A DNA stretch of 64,000 nt from positions 372,001 to 436,000 of the forward strand of contig NZ_OZ201293.1 of the NCBI RefSeq assembly GCF_964332355.1, read 5' to 3'. The notes beneath the pieces were generated by a model. That model was not told the origin of the DNA and made no database searches. It saw only the letters and a list, made by a program, of their open reading frames with translations. A program made the translations under genes and the position numbers. The DNA is from Imbroritus primus. GTDB taxonomy: Bacteria; Pseudomonadota; Gammaproteobacteria; Burkholderiales; Burkholderiaceae. The first letter of the stretch is position 1. Each line of letters starts with the position of its first letter. Shown here piece after piece: positions 1-8,368 of this stretch.

Positions 1-1
1 C

Positions 2-724
2 GGGCACGCCGTGGTGACCCTGATTGGGGACATCGACCGGGCGCAGGCGCAGCAGATCGCCGACCAGCTGACTGCGGGATTGCCGCGCACCGCAACCGCC
101 ACGCCTTCCACAACCGGTTTGCCGCCGGTGCTGCCGCTGGCTGCGCCGCGCGACATCCGTCTGCCGCATCCGGCGCAGCAGGCACACGTGCTCGTCGGCC
201 AGCCCGGCATTGCACGTAGCGATCCGGACTTCTTCGCGATCCTGGTGGGCAATCACATTCTTGGCGGCGGCGGGTTCACCTCGCGCCTGACGAGCGAAGT
301 CCGCGAGAAGCGCGGCCTTACCTATGGCATTTCGAGCGGTTTTGCACCGCTGCTGCAGCCCGGTCCGTTCCAGATCAGCGTGCAGACGCGCAAGGACCAG
401 GCCGATGAGGCGCTGCGCGTATTGCGTGCGGAGCTGGCGCGCTTCGTCGCGGAAGGGCCGAGCGTGGCGGAGATGAAAGCCGCCAAGGCCAACCTCGTCA
501 ATGGTTTTCCGCTGCGGCTCGACAGCAACCGCAAGCTGATCGGCAATGTCGCCAATATCGCTTGGTATGGTTTGCCGCTCGACTATCTCGACGGCTGGAC
601 GCGTCGCGTCGAAGCGGTTACCGCTGACCAGGTACGCATGGCATTCCAGCGCGCATTGCAGCCGGAGCGCATGGTGACCGTGATCGTGGGCGCGGCAGAT
701 CAGCCGGCTGCCCTGTCGAAGTGA
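2..724 (+). CDS. M16 family zinc peptidase, C-terminal part (5' end outside window)
   Basis: The reading frame is open from the first bases, so the start lies upstream and only about 240 C-terminal residues are visible. They match the second domain of M16B (insulinase/PqqL-type) peptidases: a central stretch around GGGGFTSRLTSEVREKRGLT and a following SSGFAPLL region are typical of the substrate-closing half. The zinc site HxxEH lies in the first domain of this family and is not in the window, so activity cannot be judged. M16B proteins often occur as adjacent active/inactive pairs in the periplasm; whether this is the inactive partner cannot be told. It ends 126 bases before rsmD on the same strand. 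Confidence 0.85.
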   Translation, partial: GHAVVTLIGDIDRAQAQQIADQLTAGLPRTATATPSTTGLPPVLPLAAPRDIRLPHPAQQAHVLVGQPGIARSDPDFFAILVGNHILGGGGFTSRLTSEVREKRGLTYGISSGFAPLLQPGPFQISVQTRKDQADEALRVLRAELARFVAEGPSVAEMKAAKANLVNGFPLRLDSNRKLIGNVANIAWYGLPLDYLDGWTRRVEAVTADQVRMAFQRALQPERMVTVIVGAADQPAALSK

Positions 725-850
725 TACCGGCGTGCCGGTCCCGGCGGTTCGGCCGCCTGCGGTTGCGCGACGGGAGCAAGCGCGGCTGACGCTTTACATC
801 ACGTGGGCTTTACCCCCGGGTGGCGCGCGCGCAGCGGCTACAATGCTGCC

Positions 851-1477
851 ATGTCAGCCACCCGCTCCCGTTCCCGTCCATCATCCGCTCCCCCATCTAA
901 GGCCGCACCGGGCCGGCCACGGGGCGTGCCGCGCCAGGTCCGCATCATTGGCGGGCAATGGAAACGGACGCCGCTGGCCGTGCTCGACGCCGATGGCTTG
1001 CGGCCCACGCCCGACCGCGTTCGCGAAACGCTTTTCAACTGGCTGGGCCAGGATCTGGGCGGCTATGCGTGCCTCGACCTGTTCGCCGGCTCCGGCGCGC
1101 TCGGGTTCGAGGCAGCGTCGCGTGGCGCTGCCCGGGTGGTGATGGTCGAGAGCCTGCCGGCCGCTGTCCGCCAGCTGCAGGCGGTGCGCGACAAGCTGCA
1201 CGCCGGCATGGTGGACATCCGTGCCGGGGATGCACTAGGCCATCTGGCAAGCTGCCCGCCCGGGGCCTTCGACGTGATCTTCATCGATCCGCCGTTCGGC
1301 AGCCCGCTCGCCGCCCGGGCACTCGCCGCTGCCGTGTCGCGGCTCAAGCCAGGCGGCCACATCTATCTCGAGTCAGGCGAGGACATGTCGGCGGCGCTGC
1401 CCGCGGAGCTCGAAATCGTCCGCTATCTGCATGCCGGAATGGTGCATGCGCACTTGCTGGCCGCCAAAACCAGTTAA
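851..1477 (+). CDS. rsmD: 16S rRNA (guanine966-N2)-methyltransferase RsmD
   Basis: SAM-dependent methyltransferase that modifies G966 of 16S rRNA in the 30S subunit. The 208-residue protein has a basic N-terminal tail, then RIIGGQWKR, the SAM-binding glycine motif LDLFAGSGALGFEA, and the catalytic FIDPPFG motif, in family order. An upstream start at 803 is possible, but the conserved protein begins near the ATG at 851. A TACAAT hexamer at 839-844 sits only 6 bases before that ATG, so a transcript from it would be nearly leaderless; no good -35 is visible. coaD follows 102 bases downstream, the common rsmD-coaD order. Confidence 0.93.
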   Translation: MSATRSRSRPSSAPPSKAAPGRPRGVPRQVRIIGGQWKRTPLAVLDADGLRPTPDRVRETLFNWLGQDLGGYACLDLFAGSGALGFEAASRGAARVVMVESLPAAVRQLQAVRDKLHAGMVDIRAGDALGHLASCPPGAFDVIFIDPPFGSPLAARALAAAVSRLKPGGHIYLESGEDMSAALPAELEIVRYLHAGMVHAHLLAAKTS

Positions 1478-1579
1478 ACTACGCCGCTACCCGGGAAAAC
1501 CCCAGCCCGCGATGGGCATTGCTGCCCCGGGTGATGCAGGGCGGGGTACAGCCAGGGTAATCGAAACTAAGGAGTGGGT

Positions 1580-2065
1580 ATGGTGATCGCCGTATATCCG
1601 GGGACATTCGATCCGATGACGCGCGGACATGAAGACCTGGTTCGACGCGCATCGAATATTTTTGATGAGATCGTGGTCGGCGTGGCGCAGAGCCCCAACA
1701 AGCGCCCGTTCTTTTCCATGGACGAGCGCATCCAGATCGCAGCGGAGGTGCTGAGCCACTATCCGAACGTGCGGGTCGAGGGTTTTTCGGGGCTGCTCAA
1801 GGATTTCGTGCGCAAGAACAATGCGCGCGTCATCGTGCGCGGCCTGCGTGCGGTGTCCGACTTCGAGTACGAGTTCCAGATGGCCGGCATGAACCGTTAC
1901 CTGCTGCCCGATGTGGAAACCATGTTCCTGACGCCTTCCGACCAGTACCAGTTCATCTCCGGGACCTTCGTGCGCGAGATCGCCCTGTTGGGCGGCGATG
2001 TCAGCAAGTTCGTGTTTCCCTCGGTGGAAGCATGGTTGCAGGAGAAAATCGGGAAAAGCGCCTAA
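1580..2065 (+). CDS. coaD: Phosphopantetheine adenylyltransferase CoaD
   Basis: Transfers AMP from ATP to 4'-phosphopantetheine, the penultimate step of coenzyme A synthesis. The N-terminal VYPGTFDPMTRGHEDL is the nucleotidyltransferase signature (TxGH type) and the ISGTFVRE motif near the C-terminus is conserved in CoaD. The ATG at 1580 is chosen over an in-frame GTG at 1574 because AAGGAG at 1569-1574 is then 5 bases upstream; the GTG would overlap it. The length of 161 residues is normal. The ferredoxin gene follows 39 bases downstream and may be cotranscribed. Confidence 0.95.
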   Translation: MVIAVYPGTFDPMTRGHEDLVRRASNIFDEIVVGVAQSPNKRPFFSMDERIQIAAEVLSHYPNVRVEGFSGLLKDFVRKNNARVIVRGLRAVSDFEYEFQMAGMNRYLLPDVETMFLTPSDQYQFISGTFVREIALLGGDVSKFVFPSVEAWLQEKIGKSA

Positions 2066-2104
2066 AATAACGGCACAGGCGTCATCAACCCACAGGAAAC
2101 CAAT

Positions 2105-2356
2105 ATGGCACTCATGATTACCGATGAGTGCATCAACTGCGATGTATGCGAGCCGGAGTGCCCTAATGAAGCCATCTTCATGGGCCCGGAAATCTACCAG
2201 ATCGACCCGGACAAATGCACCGAGTGCGTCGGCCATTTCGACGCCCCGCAGTGCCAGCAGGTCTGCCCGGTGGCTTGCATTCCCAATGATCCCCAGCGGG
2301 TCGAAAGCCACACGCAATTGATGCAGAAGTACCTCAGGCTCACTCAGGCAGCCTGA
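2105..2356 (+). CDS. YfhL-type 2[4Fe-4S] ferredoxin
   Basis: Small cytosolic electron carrier of 83 residues. Two cluster motifs are visible: CINCDVCEPECP near residue 9 and the longer-spaced C-x2-C-x8-C-x3-C around CTECVGHFDAPQCQQVCP, the 'Alvin' arrangement of YfhL/AlvFd ferredoxins. Its partner is unknown. A GGAAA stretch before the ATG at 2105 gives a modest ribosome site. The coaD-ferredoxin order recurs in betaproteobacteria. A hairpin after the stop may end the transcript. Confidence 0.92.
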   Translation: MALMITDECINCDVCEPECPNEAIFMGPEIYQIDPDKCTECVGHFDAPQCQQVCPVACIPNDPQRVESHTQLMQKYLRLTQAA

Positions 2357-2363
2357 TTCCGGT

Positions 2364-2390
2364 GGAGCCCTCGCCCATCCCGAGGGTTCC
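2364..2390. terminator. Candidate terminator hairpin between convergent ferredoxin and BCCT genes
   Basis: GGAGCCCTCG at 2364-2373 pairs with CGAGGGTTCC at 2381-2390 (10 bp with one G-T wobble, 7-base loop). It sits between two convergent genes but has no clear T-run, so it could be a weak bidirectional terminator or only an mRNA end structure. Confidence 0.4.
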
Positions 2391-2511
2391 GCATCATCTT
2401 GGAACGCGCATGCCGGTGCACGGCTGTGCCGGTCGTTCTGCTCTTACCTCACCAAATTCCATGCTGCCATCCCTGGACGGACGCCGAGTTGCGCGCATCC
2501 GGCAATCCGGC

Positions 2512-4104
2512 TCAGGGTTGGGCCTTGTCCTGCTGATCCGCCTGGTCTCGGCTCGCTGCGGCGATGGCGGCCGCGGCCTCGCTGTCTCGCTGCAACCAGC
2601 GTTCGATCGCGTGCCGCGTGCGCAGGCTCAGCTGGCGCTGGCGGACATACTCGGCATCGAGTACGCGATAGAGCGACCACATGATCAGTACCAGCAGGAC
2701 GGCAAACGGAAAGGCCGTGATGATGAGCGCACTCTGGAGCGCGTCGAGTCCGCCAGCCAGCAGCAGGGCCGCTGCAATCACGGCGATGCTCACGCCCCAG
2801 ATGATCCGGCGGGAGACCGGTGGGTCGCCGCGCTCCGGGCTGGACATGGTGGCCAGCACCAGCACCGCCGAGTCGGCCGACGTGACGAAGAAGATGACCA
2901 GCAGCAGAATCGTCAGGCCGGCGAGGAAGGTCGCCGCCGGGTAGGTATCGAGCAGGGCGAACAGCACGTTCTGGTAGCCGCTCTGGGCTGCCGCGACCAT
3001 CTGCCCGTTGCCAAACATCTGTTCCCACATGGCTGCTCCGCCAAACACGGAGAACCACAGGAAACCTAGCAGGCTCGGCGCGATCACCACACCCAGCACG
3101 AATTCCCGCACCGTGCGCCCCTTGGAAATGCGGGCGATGAAAATGCCGACGAACGGCGACCACGAGATCCACCAGGCCCAGTAAAAGATCGTCCAGTCCT
3201 GTACCCACGTGCTGGCCGTGAACGGCGACATACGCAGGCTCATGCTGACCAGCTGGCTCAGGTAGGCGCCGAGCGTGGTGGTGAAGATGTCGAAGATGAA
3301 ACTGACGGGGCCGAGCACGAGGATCATCAGCAGGAGCAGGACGGCCAGCGCCAGGTTGCCGTTCGACAGCCATTTAATGCCACGCGTGACACCGCTTGTG
3401 GTGGAGGCCATGTAGAGGACAAAGGCGACGGTGATCACACTCATCTGTGTCAGCGTGCTGGCTGGTATGCCAAAGACACGCTCGAGTCCCGCGCTGATCT
3501 GCAATGTCCCGAAGCCAAGTGTGGTGGCGACGCCAAGAGCGGTCGACACAATGGCAAGGATGTTGACGAAATGGCCGATCCACCCGGTGTGCCGGTGCCC
3601 GATCAGCGGCTGCAGCAGGTCGCTGATCAGTCCGCGTCCTTGCCGGTTGAACATGAACCACGACATGGCCAGGCCCACCAGTGCGTAGATCGCCCACGGA
3701 TGCAGACCCCAGTGAAAGAATACGTAGCGCATGGATGCGCGTGCGGCCAAGATACTCTGCGGGGCGAGGCCTTCCGGTGGCGCGAGGTAGTGGGACACGG
3801 GTTCCGCCGCGCCCCAGAACACTAGCCCGATGCCCATGCCCGCAGCAAACAGCATGGACATCCAGCTCGCATTGGAGAATTCGGGCTCGGCGTCTTCGCC
3901 GCCGATGCGCAGGTTGGCAAAGCGGCTGAACAGCAGGTAGATCAGGAATACCAGCGTGGCGAACACGGCCAGCAGGTAGAACCAGCCGAAGCGGACCGAG
4001 ACCACGGCGAGACCGGACTGGATGAAGACATGAAATCCTTTGGGCCAGAGGCCTGCTACGAGGGACAGCAAGGCCACCACGAGGATCGAGATACGGAAGA
4101 CCAC
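2512..4104 (-). CDS. BCCT family betaine/carnitine/choline transporter
   Basis: Secondary transporter of the inner membrane for quaternary-ammonium or related zwitterionic solutes, usually Na+- or H+-coupled. The protein has about 12 hydrophobic segments, the family signature GMGIGLVFWGAAEP, and the conserved TSADSAVLVLATMSS near the end. The GTG at 4104 is chosen: AAGGAG at 4113-4118 lies 8 bases upstream and the 530-residue product starts directly with the first membrane helix. A longer frame to 4299 adds a non-family tail. The C-terminus is a cytosolic tail rich in E, A and Q. The substrate cannot be told from sequence. Confidence 0.9.
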   Translation of the reverse strand: MVFRISILVVALLSLVAGLWPKGFHVFIQSGLAVVSVRFGWFYLLAVFATLVFLIYLLFSRFANLRIGGEDAEPEFSNASWMSMLFAAGMGIGLVFWGAAEPVSHYLAPPEGLAPQSILAARASMRYVFFHWGLHPWAIYALVGLAMSWFMFNRQGRGLISDLLQPLIGHRHTGWIGHFVNILAIVSTALGVATTLGFGTLQISAGLERVFGIPASTLTQMSVITVAFVLYMASTTSGVTRGIKWLSNGNLALAVLLLLMILVLGPVSFIFDIFTTTLGAYLSQLVSMSLRMSPFTASTWVQDWTIFYWAWWISWSPFVGIFIARISKGRTVREFVLGVVIAPSLLGFLWFSVFGGAAMWEQMFGNGQMVAAAQSGYQNVLFALLDTYPAATFLAGLTILLLVIFFVTSADSAVLVLATMSSPERGDPPVSRRIIWGVSIAVIAAALLLAGGLDALQSALIITAFPFAVLLVLIMWSLYRVLDAEYVRQRQLSLRTRHAIERWLQRDSEAAAAIAAASRDQADQQDKAQP

Positions 4105-4573
4105 GGTATGTGCTCCTTTCTGAGTCGCGCCTGCGAGCGGTGCGCAAAGGGCTGGCGCCACGGCAAAGCTGTGCGCCGCATAGTCACGCAGGTTGGCTGC
4201 GATGAGATCGGCTACTGGCTTGACGACAGCATGCACCTGCGGGGCGCGCGTGTCGACCAGTGTCGCGGTGAAGAATGCAGTGCCTGACCGGGAGGTCACC
4301 GGGCAGGACGCTCGGGCATGCGGCTCGCTGCGATGCCGTCGTGCCCAGGCGGAAAGTGGCGTGCAGGCGTCTCATGGCGTCACAGCCAAGGCCGCTATTG
4401 TAAACGCCGTGAGTGGGATCGCCAAACGGCGGGTGATGCATGCTGCGCACAGAGGATGGGGCACAACCTGGCGATGTAAAAAAGCCCCCGAGACCGGAGG
4501 ACCGGCACTCGGGGGCGCGGAGACCGCAAGCGGCATGCGTCAGGCAACCCGCAGGCCTGGGCGAGACGTATGC
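4105..4573. other. Intergenic region between BCCT gene and phoX
   Basis: About 470 bases with no supported gene. The part next to 4104 must hold the promoter of the BCCT gene; I see its ribosome site but no convincing -35/-10 pair. The distal part holds the phoX terminator (4478-4516). Open frames across it look like chance frames in G+C-rich DNA. Confidence 0.6.
4478..4516 (-). terminator. Rho-independent terminator of phoX
   Basis: On the minus strand GCCCCCGAG (4508-4516) pairs with CTCGGGGGC (4484-4492), followed by six T (4478-4483). A second short inverted repeat (CCGG) lies inside the loop. It is 58 bases past the phoX stop. Confidence 0.9.
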
Positions 4574-6652
4574 TTACACGCCGATCTCTCCGCCATCGTC
4601 CTTGGTGATGGCGATGGTCGCCGAGCGCGGACGTGCCGTGCTCGCCGGGTTGGTCTGGCTGGCTGGCCAGTGGCCAGTGCCGCCGTCACCCGGGTGCTGG
4701 ATGTTGACGAACATGGTCTTGTGGTCTGGCGTCATAGCGATACCAGTGATCTCGCAGTCGATCGGGCCCACGAGGAAGCGGCGCAGGTTCGCTTCCGTCG
4801 GGTTGGCACCCTTGAGGGTCGCTACGCCCGGCGTGGTGCCGTCGTTGCCGGTCGGCGTGGCGGCGCCGCCGTCACCCACGGTACCCGGTGTAGCGGCCAG
4901 CATCATGCAGTTGGTGGTGCCAGTGTAGGCGCCATCGTCGGTCTGAATCCACAGGATGCCGCGCGAATCGAACCACAGACCGTCCGGGCTCGACATATCG
5001 TTGCTGGCGGTCAGGCCTGAGATGTTGTAGGTGGCCGGGGCTGCGGTCGGCGAGCCGAACACGTACACGTCCCACTTGAACGTCGTGGCGGTGGCATCGC
5101 CGCCGTCTTCGTGCCAGCGGATGATGTGGCCATTGGGGTTGCCCGGGCGCGGATTGGCGGCGCTCAGCGTGTTGTTGCTGTTGGTGAGCGTCATGTAGAC
5201 CTCGCCGTTCAGCGGGTTGACGGCGCCCCATTCCGGACGGTCCATCTTGGTCGCGCCGACCGCATCGGCAGCCAGACGCGTATCGATCATGATGTCGGCC
5301 AGCGACGGGAAGGCAGCCAGCGCCGGATTGGCGGTGGTCAGCGGCAGCCATTCGCCGGCGCCGCTGGCGTCGAAGCGCGCCACATACAGTGTGCCGTCGT
5401 TCATGTACTTGGCGCCGGCGGCCAGGCCCTTGTCGGCGGGGTCGTATTTGGCGGTGGAGACGAACTTGTAGATGTAGTCACCGCTCTTGTCGTCACCCAT
5501 GTAGAACACCATCGGCTTGCCGGCGACCGGGTTGCACGGCCAGCAGCCCTCGTGGGCGAAGCGGCCGAGCGCGGTGCGCTTGACGGGCGTGGAGTTGGGG
5601 TCGAACGGGTCGACTTCGACGATCCAGCCATAGGTGTTGGCGGCATTGCGATAGTCGTCGGCAGCCGTAGCGCCCGTGGCAGCGATGTACCAGCGCTCGT
5701 ACAGATCACCGGTGAGCTGGCTCCAGCCAAAGCTGCCACCCTGGTTGGCGGTAAGCGAGTAGCGGTTCAGGCTGGCGTTGTCGGCGCGCGTGGTGTCAGC
5801 ATCGCGGCGGAAGTAACCTTCCCAGTTCTCTTCGCAGGTCAGGTAGGTGCCCCACGGCGTCATGCCGTTGGCGCAGTTGTTGACCGTGCCACGGGTGCGC
5901 GTGCCGTCCGCCGAATACTTGGTCACAACGCGCGCATTGCCACGCACCGGGCCTTCGAGTTCCATCGGTGTGGCGGCGGTCAGGCGGCGGTTGTACATCG
6001 AACCGCGCACATAGGTCATGCCGTTGCCGCTCGCGCCACGCTTTACTTCGACGATCGAGACGCCATGGGCGTTGACTTCCTTGTCCACGTCACTGGCCGG
6101 GCGCGGGTTGGTGTACGACGTACCGGCGGGGTGCAGGAAGTTCTGCGTGATGTTTTCGTGGTTCAGGCACAGCAGGCCCCGGTCCGAGCGCTTGGGGTCG
6201 TAGGCGCCGGCATCTGACAGCCCGAAGAAATACATGCCATCGTGATGGTCGCCGGCACGCAGCTCGTACGATGCGCCTGTTTCCGAGCCATCGCCGGCCC
6301 AGGAGGAAATGCCGTAGACCAGCGGGTCGCCGAGGGCGTACAGGACCGACATCGAGTAGCCGGTCGGCAACTTGACGACATCGGCAAGGCTGTGCGCCAC
6401 CGGGGAGAAGCCCAGCGCTGTCGGCTTGACGATCGGGTCGGTCGGCGTGGGGGGCGTCGGCGTGGTCGGTGCCGGATCATCGCCACCGCCGCAGGCCGAC
6501 AGGCTCAGACTGCCGAACAGGGCGGCCGTGGTCGCCGAGATACCGCCGAGCATCGTTTGCCGGCGCGACAGGCGGGCATTCAGGATGTCGGCAAAATGCA
6601 GGTTCTGCGTTTCGGTATCGCTGGAGGCAGGGGGCACGCTGTTTTTCGTCAC
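4574..6652 (-). CDS. phoX: PhoX-type alkaline phosphatase (DUF839), Tat-exported
   Basis: Extracytoplasmic phosphatase releasing phosphate from organic esters; PhoX enzymes use Fe and Ca rather than Zn. The 692-residue protein begins with a twin-arginine signal (LSRRQTMLGG) followed by SLSACGGG, which also resembles a lipobox, then a Thr/Pro linker. Family motifs LLCLNHEN, NCANGMTPWGTYLTCEEN and GLWFDSRGILWIQTDDG are present. The GTG at 6652 is used, with GGAG about 8-10 bases upstream. Control by PhoB is strongly suggested by four tandem PHO half-sites upstream. A strong terminator follows, so the gene is monocistronic. Confidence 0.93.
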   Translation of the reverse strand: MTKNSVPPASSDTETQNLHFADILNARLSRRQTMLGGISATTAALFGSLSLSACGGGDDPAPTTPTPPTPTDPIVKPTALGFSPVAHSLADVVKLPTGYSMSVLYALGDPLVYGISSWAGDGSETGASYELRAGDHHDGMYFFGLSDAGAYDPKRSDRGLLCLNHENITQNFLHPAGTSYTNPRPASDVDKEVNAHGVSIVEVKRGASGNGMTYVRGSMYNRRLTAATPMELEGPVRGNARVVTKYSADGTRTRGTVNNCANGMTPWGTYLTCEENWEGYFRRDADTTRADNASLNRYSLTANQGGSFGWSQLTGDLYERWYIAATGATAADDYRNAANTYGWIVEVDPFDPNSTPVKRTALGRFAHEGCWPCNPVAGKPMVFYMGDDKSGDYIYKFVSTAKYDPADKGLAAGAKYMNDGTLYVARFDASGAGEWLPLTTANPALAAFPSLADIMIDTRLAADAVGATKMDRPEWGAVNPLNGEVYMTLTNSNNTLSAANPRPGNPNGHIIRWHEDGGDATATTFKWDVYVFGSPTAAPATYNISGLTASNDMSSPDGLWFDSRGILWIQTDDGAYTGTTNCMMLAATPGTVGDGGAATPTGNDGTTPGVATLKGANPTEANLRRFLVGPIDCEITGIAMTPDHKTMFVNIQHPGDGGTGHWPASQTNPASTARPRSATIAITKDDGGEIGV

Positions 6653-6687
6653 TGGGATTTCTCCATTGCCAGTTGTGGGAAGCTGAC

Positions 6688-6743
6688 AATGTAAGAGTCG
6701 CCTGTGACGCGACTATGTCGTTGCTGTGTCGCTTTGGTGACGG
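6688..6743 (-). promoter_or_regulatory. phoX promoter with four tandem PHO half-sites
   Basis: Read on the phoX strand, heptamers CCGTCAC (6737-6743), GCGACAC (6726-6732), ACGACAT (6715-6721) and GCGTCAC (6704-6710) repeat exactly every 11 bases: 7-base units with 4-base spacers, the architecture of PhoB boxes (consensus CTGTCAY). Matches are 6, 4, 4 and 5 of 7; G3, C5, A6 and Y7 are kept in all. A -10-like TACATT lies 10 bases downstream (6688-6693) and no separate -35 is needed at PhoB promoters. Confidence 0.8.
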
Positions 6744-6845
6744 GCGCGACGCAAGCGGGTCGCACGAGCCGATGGTCATGTGCGGAGGATGGAGCGGGCC
6801 CGCGCGAGATTGGCGGGCGCAGAGATGGCAGGCCCCTGCTGGTGG

Positions 6846-7448
6846 TCAGGGTTTGCCGTGCAGACCCATCATCGCGCGTTCGGCCTGGCCCTGGGCAAGC
6901 AGTTTCAGGGCCGGAATGCTGCGCTCCAGCGCGGCATCAATCAGTTCCTGTTCCTCGCGGCGCGGGGGTTTCAGGACGAAACCGGCGACGTCCTCCTTGG
7001 CGGGGGCGCTGGCGCCTTCCGGACGCAAGCTGCGCGGATGGCCGATACCGATACGCAGGCGCCAGTAGTCCTGCGTGCCGAGATGCGCGGCAATATCCTT
7101 CAGCCCGTTGTGGCCACCCGCACCGCCGCCGCGCTTGAGCTTGACGGTGCCCGGCGGCAGGTCGAGCTCGTCGTGCAGGACGACGATTTCATCGGGCAGG
7201 ATCTTGTAGAACTTGGCGAGCGCGCCGACCGACTGGCCCGAGCGGTTCATGAAGGTCATCGGCTCGAGCAGCCAGATTTCCTCACGCCACAGGCTGGCGC
7301 GCGCCGCCATGCCATGGAAGCGGCTTTCGAGGCGCAGCGTGGCGCCCGCCTCGCGGGCCAGCTGATCGACCAGCCAGAATCCGGCATTGTGGCGGGTGGC
7401 TTCATATTCCTGACCGGGATTGCCGAGGCCGACGATGAGTTTGATCAT
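6846..7448 (-). CDS. pth: Peptidyl-tRNA hydrolase
   Basis: Cleaves peptidyl-tRNA released by stalled ribosomes so that the tRNA can be reused. The start is placed at the ATG giving MIKLIVGLGNPGQEYEATRH, with family Asn10 and His20 in exact position; the frame extends 27 codons further upstream without homology. VLHDELDLP and GGAGGHNGLKDI carry the other conserved catalytic residues. The length of 200 residues is standard. It lies downstream of rplY on the same strand, the usual order, but a strong terminator separates them, so it probably has its own promoter or depends on read-through. Confidence 0.95.
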   Translation of the reverse strand: MIKLIVGLGNPGQEYEATRHNAGFWLVDQLAREAGATLRLESRFHGMAARASLWREEIWLLEPMTFMNRSGQSVGALAKFYKILPDEIVVLHDELDLPPGTVKLKRGGGAGGHNGLKDIAAHLGTQDYWRLRIGIGHPRSLRPEGASAPAKEDVAGFVLKPPRREEQELIDAALERSIPALKLLAQGQAERAMMGLHGKP

Positions 7449-7535
7449 GGGTACGCAATGAAAGAAAACGGAAGCAATCGGGTGCAAGGATAGCGCGTCT
7501 GCCGGGGCGGGGCTGCATGTGGTTGCCATGCGCCA

Positions 7536-7568
7536 AAGAAAAAGCCCGCAGGGCTGGCCTGCGGGCTT
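7536..7568 (-). terminator. Rho-independent terminator after rplY
   Basis: AAGCCCGCAGG (7542-7552) and CCTGCGGGCTT (7558-7568) form an 11-bp stem with a 5-base loop. On the minus strand it is followed by a T-rich run, 39 bases past the rplY stop. Confidence 0.88.
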
Positions 7569-7606
7569 GAGCGGAGCGGGTTGCGCGCGGGCAGCGTGCC
7601 GCCGGC

Positions 7607-8227
7607 TTATTCCGCCGGCTTGTCGCCTTCGGCTGCGCCGGCATCGGCTTCAGCCGACTTTTCGCCAGCCGGCAGCGAGATGCTGACGATTGCCGGGTTT
7701 TCTTCACCGCCATGCTGCACGGCCGAAACGCCCTTCGGCAGCTTGAGGTCGGACAGATGGAGCGACTGGCCCAATTCCAGGGCGCCGAGGTCGACTTCGA
7801 TGAACTCAGGCAGGTCGGCCGGCAGGCACGACACTTCGAGTTCATTGGCGATGTGGTTGACGATGCCATGACCGACCTTCACGCCCGGAGCGGTTTCCGT
7901 GTTCAGGAAGTGCAGCGGCACCTTGACGTGGATCTTGGCGTTGGCGTCAACGCGCTGGAAGTCGATGTGCAGGACCATCGGCTTGAACGGGTGCATCTGG
8001 AAATCACGCAGCAGGACCTTTTCAGCCTTGCCAGCCACTTCCATATCGAGGATCGACGAGTGGAAGGCTTCTTTCTTCAGTGCGTGGAACACTGCGTTGT
8101 GATCGAGTTCGATCAGCTTGGGCTCGGCGCTGCCGCCATAGATGATGCCCGGGGTCTTGCCAGCATTGCGCAGGCGGCGGCTCGCACCAGTGCCCTGTAC
8201 GCTACGCTCGAAAGCGACGACTTTCAT
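7607..8227 (-). CDS. rplY: 50S ribosomal protein L25, long CTC/TL5 form
   Basis: Binds 5S rRNA in the large subunit. The 206-residue protein has the N-terminal L25 domain (VVAFERSVQGTGASRRLR, then GKTPGIIYGG) and the C-terminal beta domain of the long CTC form, ending in an Ala/Glu-rich acidic tail. AGGAG stands just before the ATG at 8227. It lies directly downstream of prs, a widely conserved pairing. The 141-base gap to prs contains two strong hairpins that could serve as an mRNA leader. Confidence 0.95.
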   Translation of the reverse strand: MKVVAFERSVQGTGASRRLRNAGKTPGIIYGGSAEPKLIELDHNAVFHALKKEAFHSSILDMEVAGKAEKVLLRDFQMHPFKPMVLHIDFQRVDANAKIHVKVPLHFLNTETAPGVKVGHGIVNHIANELEVSCLPADLPEFIEVDLGALELGQSLHLSDLKLPKGVSAVQHGGEENPAIVSISLPAGEKSAEADAGAAEGDKPAE

Positions 8228-8263
8228 GTGTTGCTCCTGATTGGAACTGCCCGCGACCAGACA

Positions 8264-8341
8264 GTCCGGTTGAGGAAGGGCTCAGGCCCTTCCGGACGAA
8301 TACGCCGCTGCTTTGCCCATTTGCCGGGCGAGGCAGCGGCG
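8264..8341 (-). other. Structured prs-rplY intergenic RNA (candidate L25 leader)
   Basis: Two hairpins lie in the transcript between prs and rplY. CGCCGCTGC (8303-8311) pairs with GCAGCGGCG (8333-8341). GGAAGGGC (8274-8281) pairs with GCCCTTCC (8286-8293) around a 4-base loop, or alternatively GTCCGG (8264-8269) with CCGGAC (8292-8297). Neither is followed by a T-run, so these are not ordinary terminators. Autogenous control by L25 is an inference. Confidence 0.5.
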
Positions 8342-8368
8342 CAAAATTCAGTAAAGCTTTGAATTATA

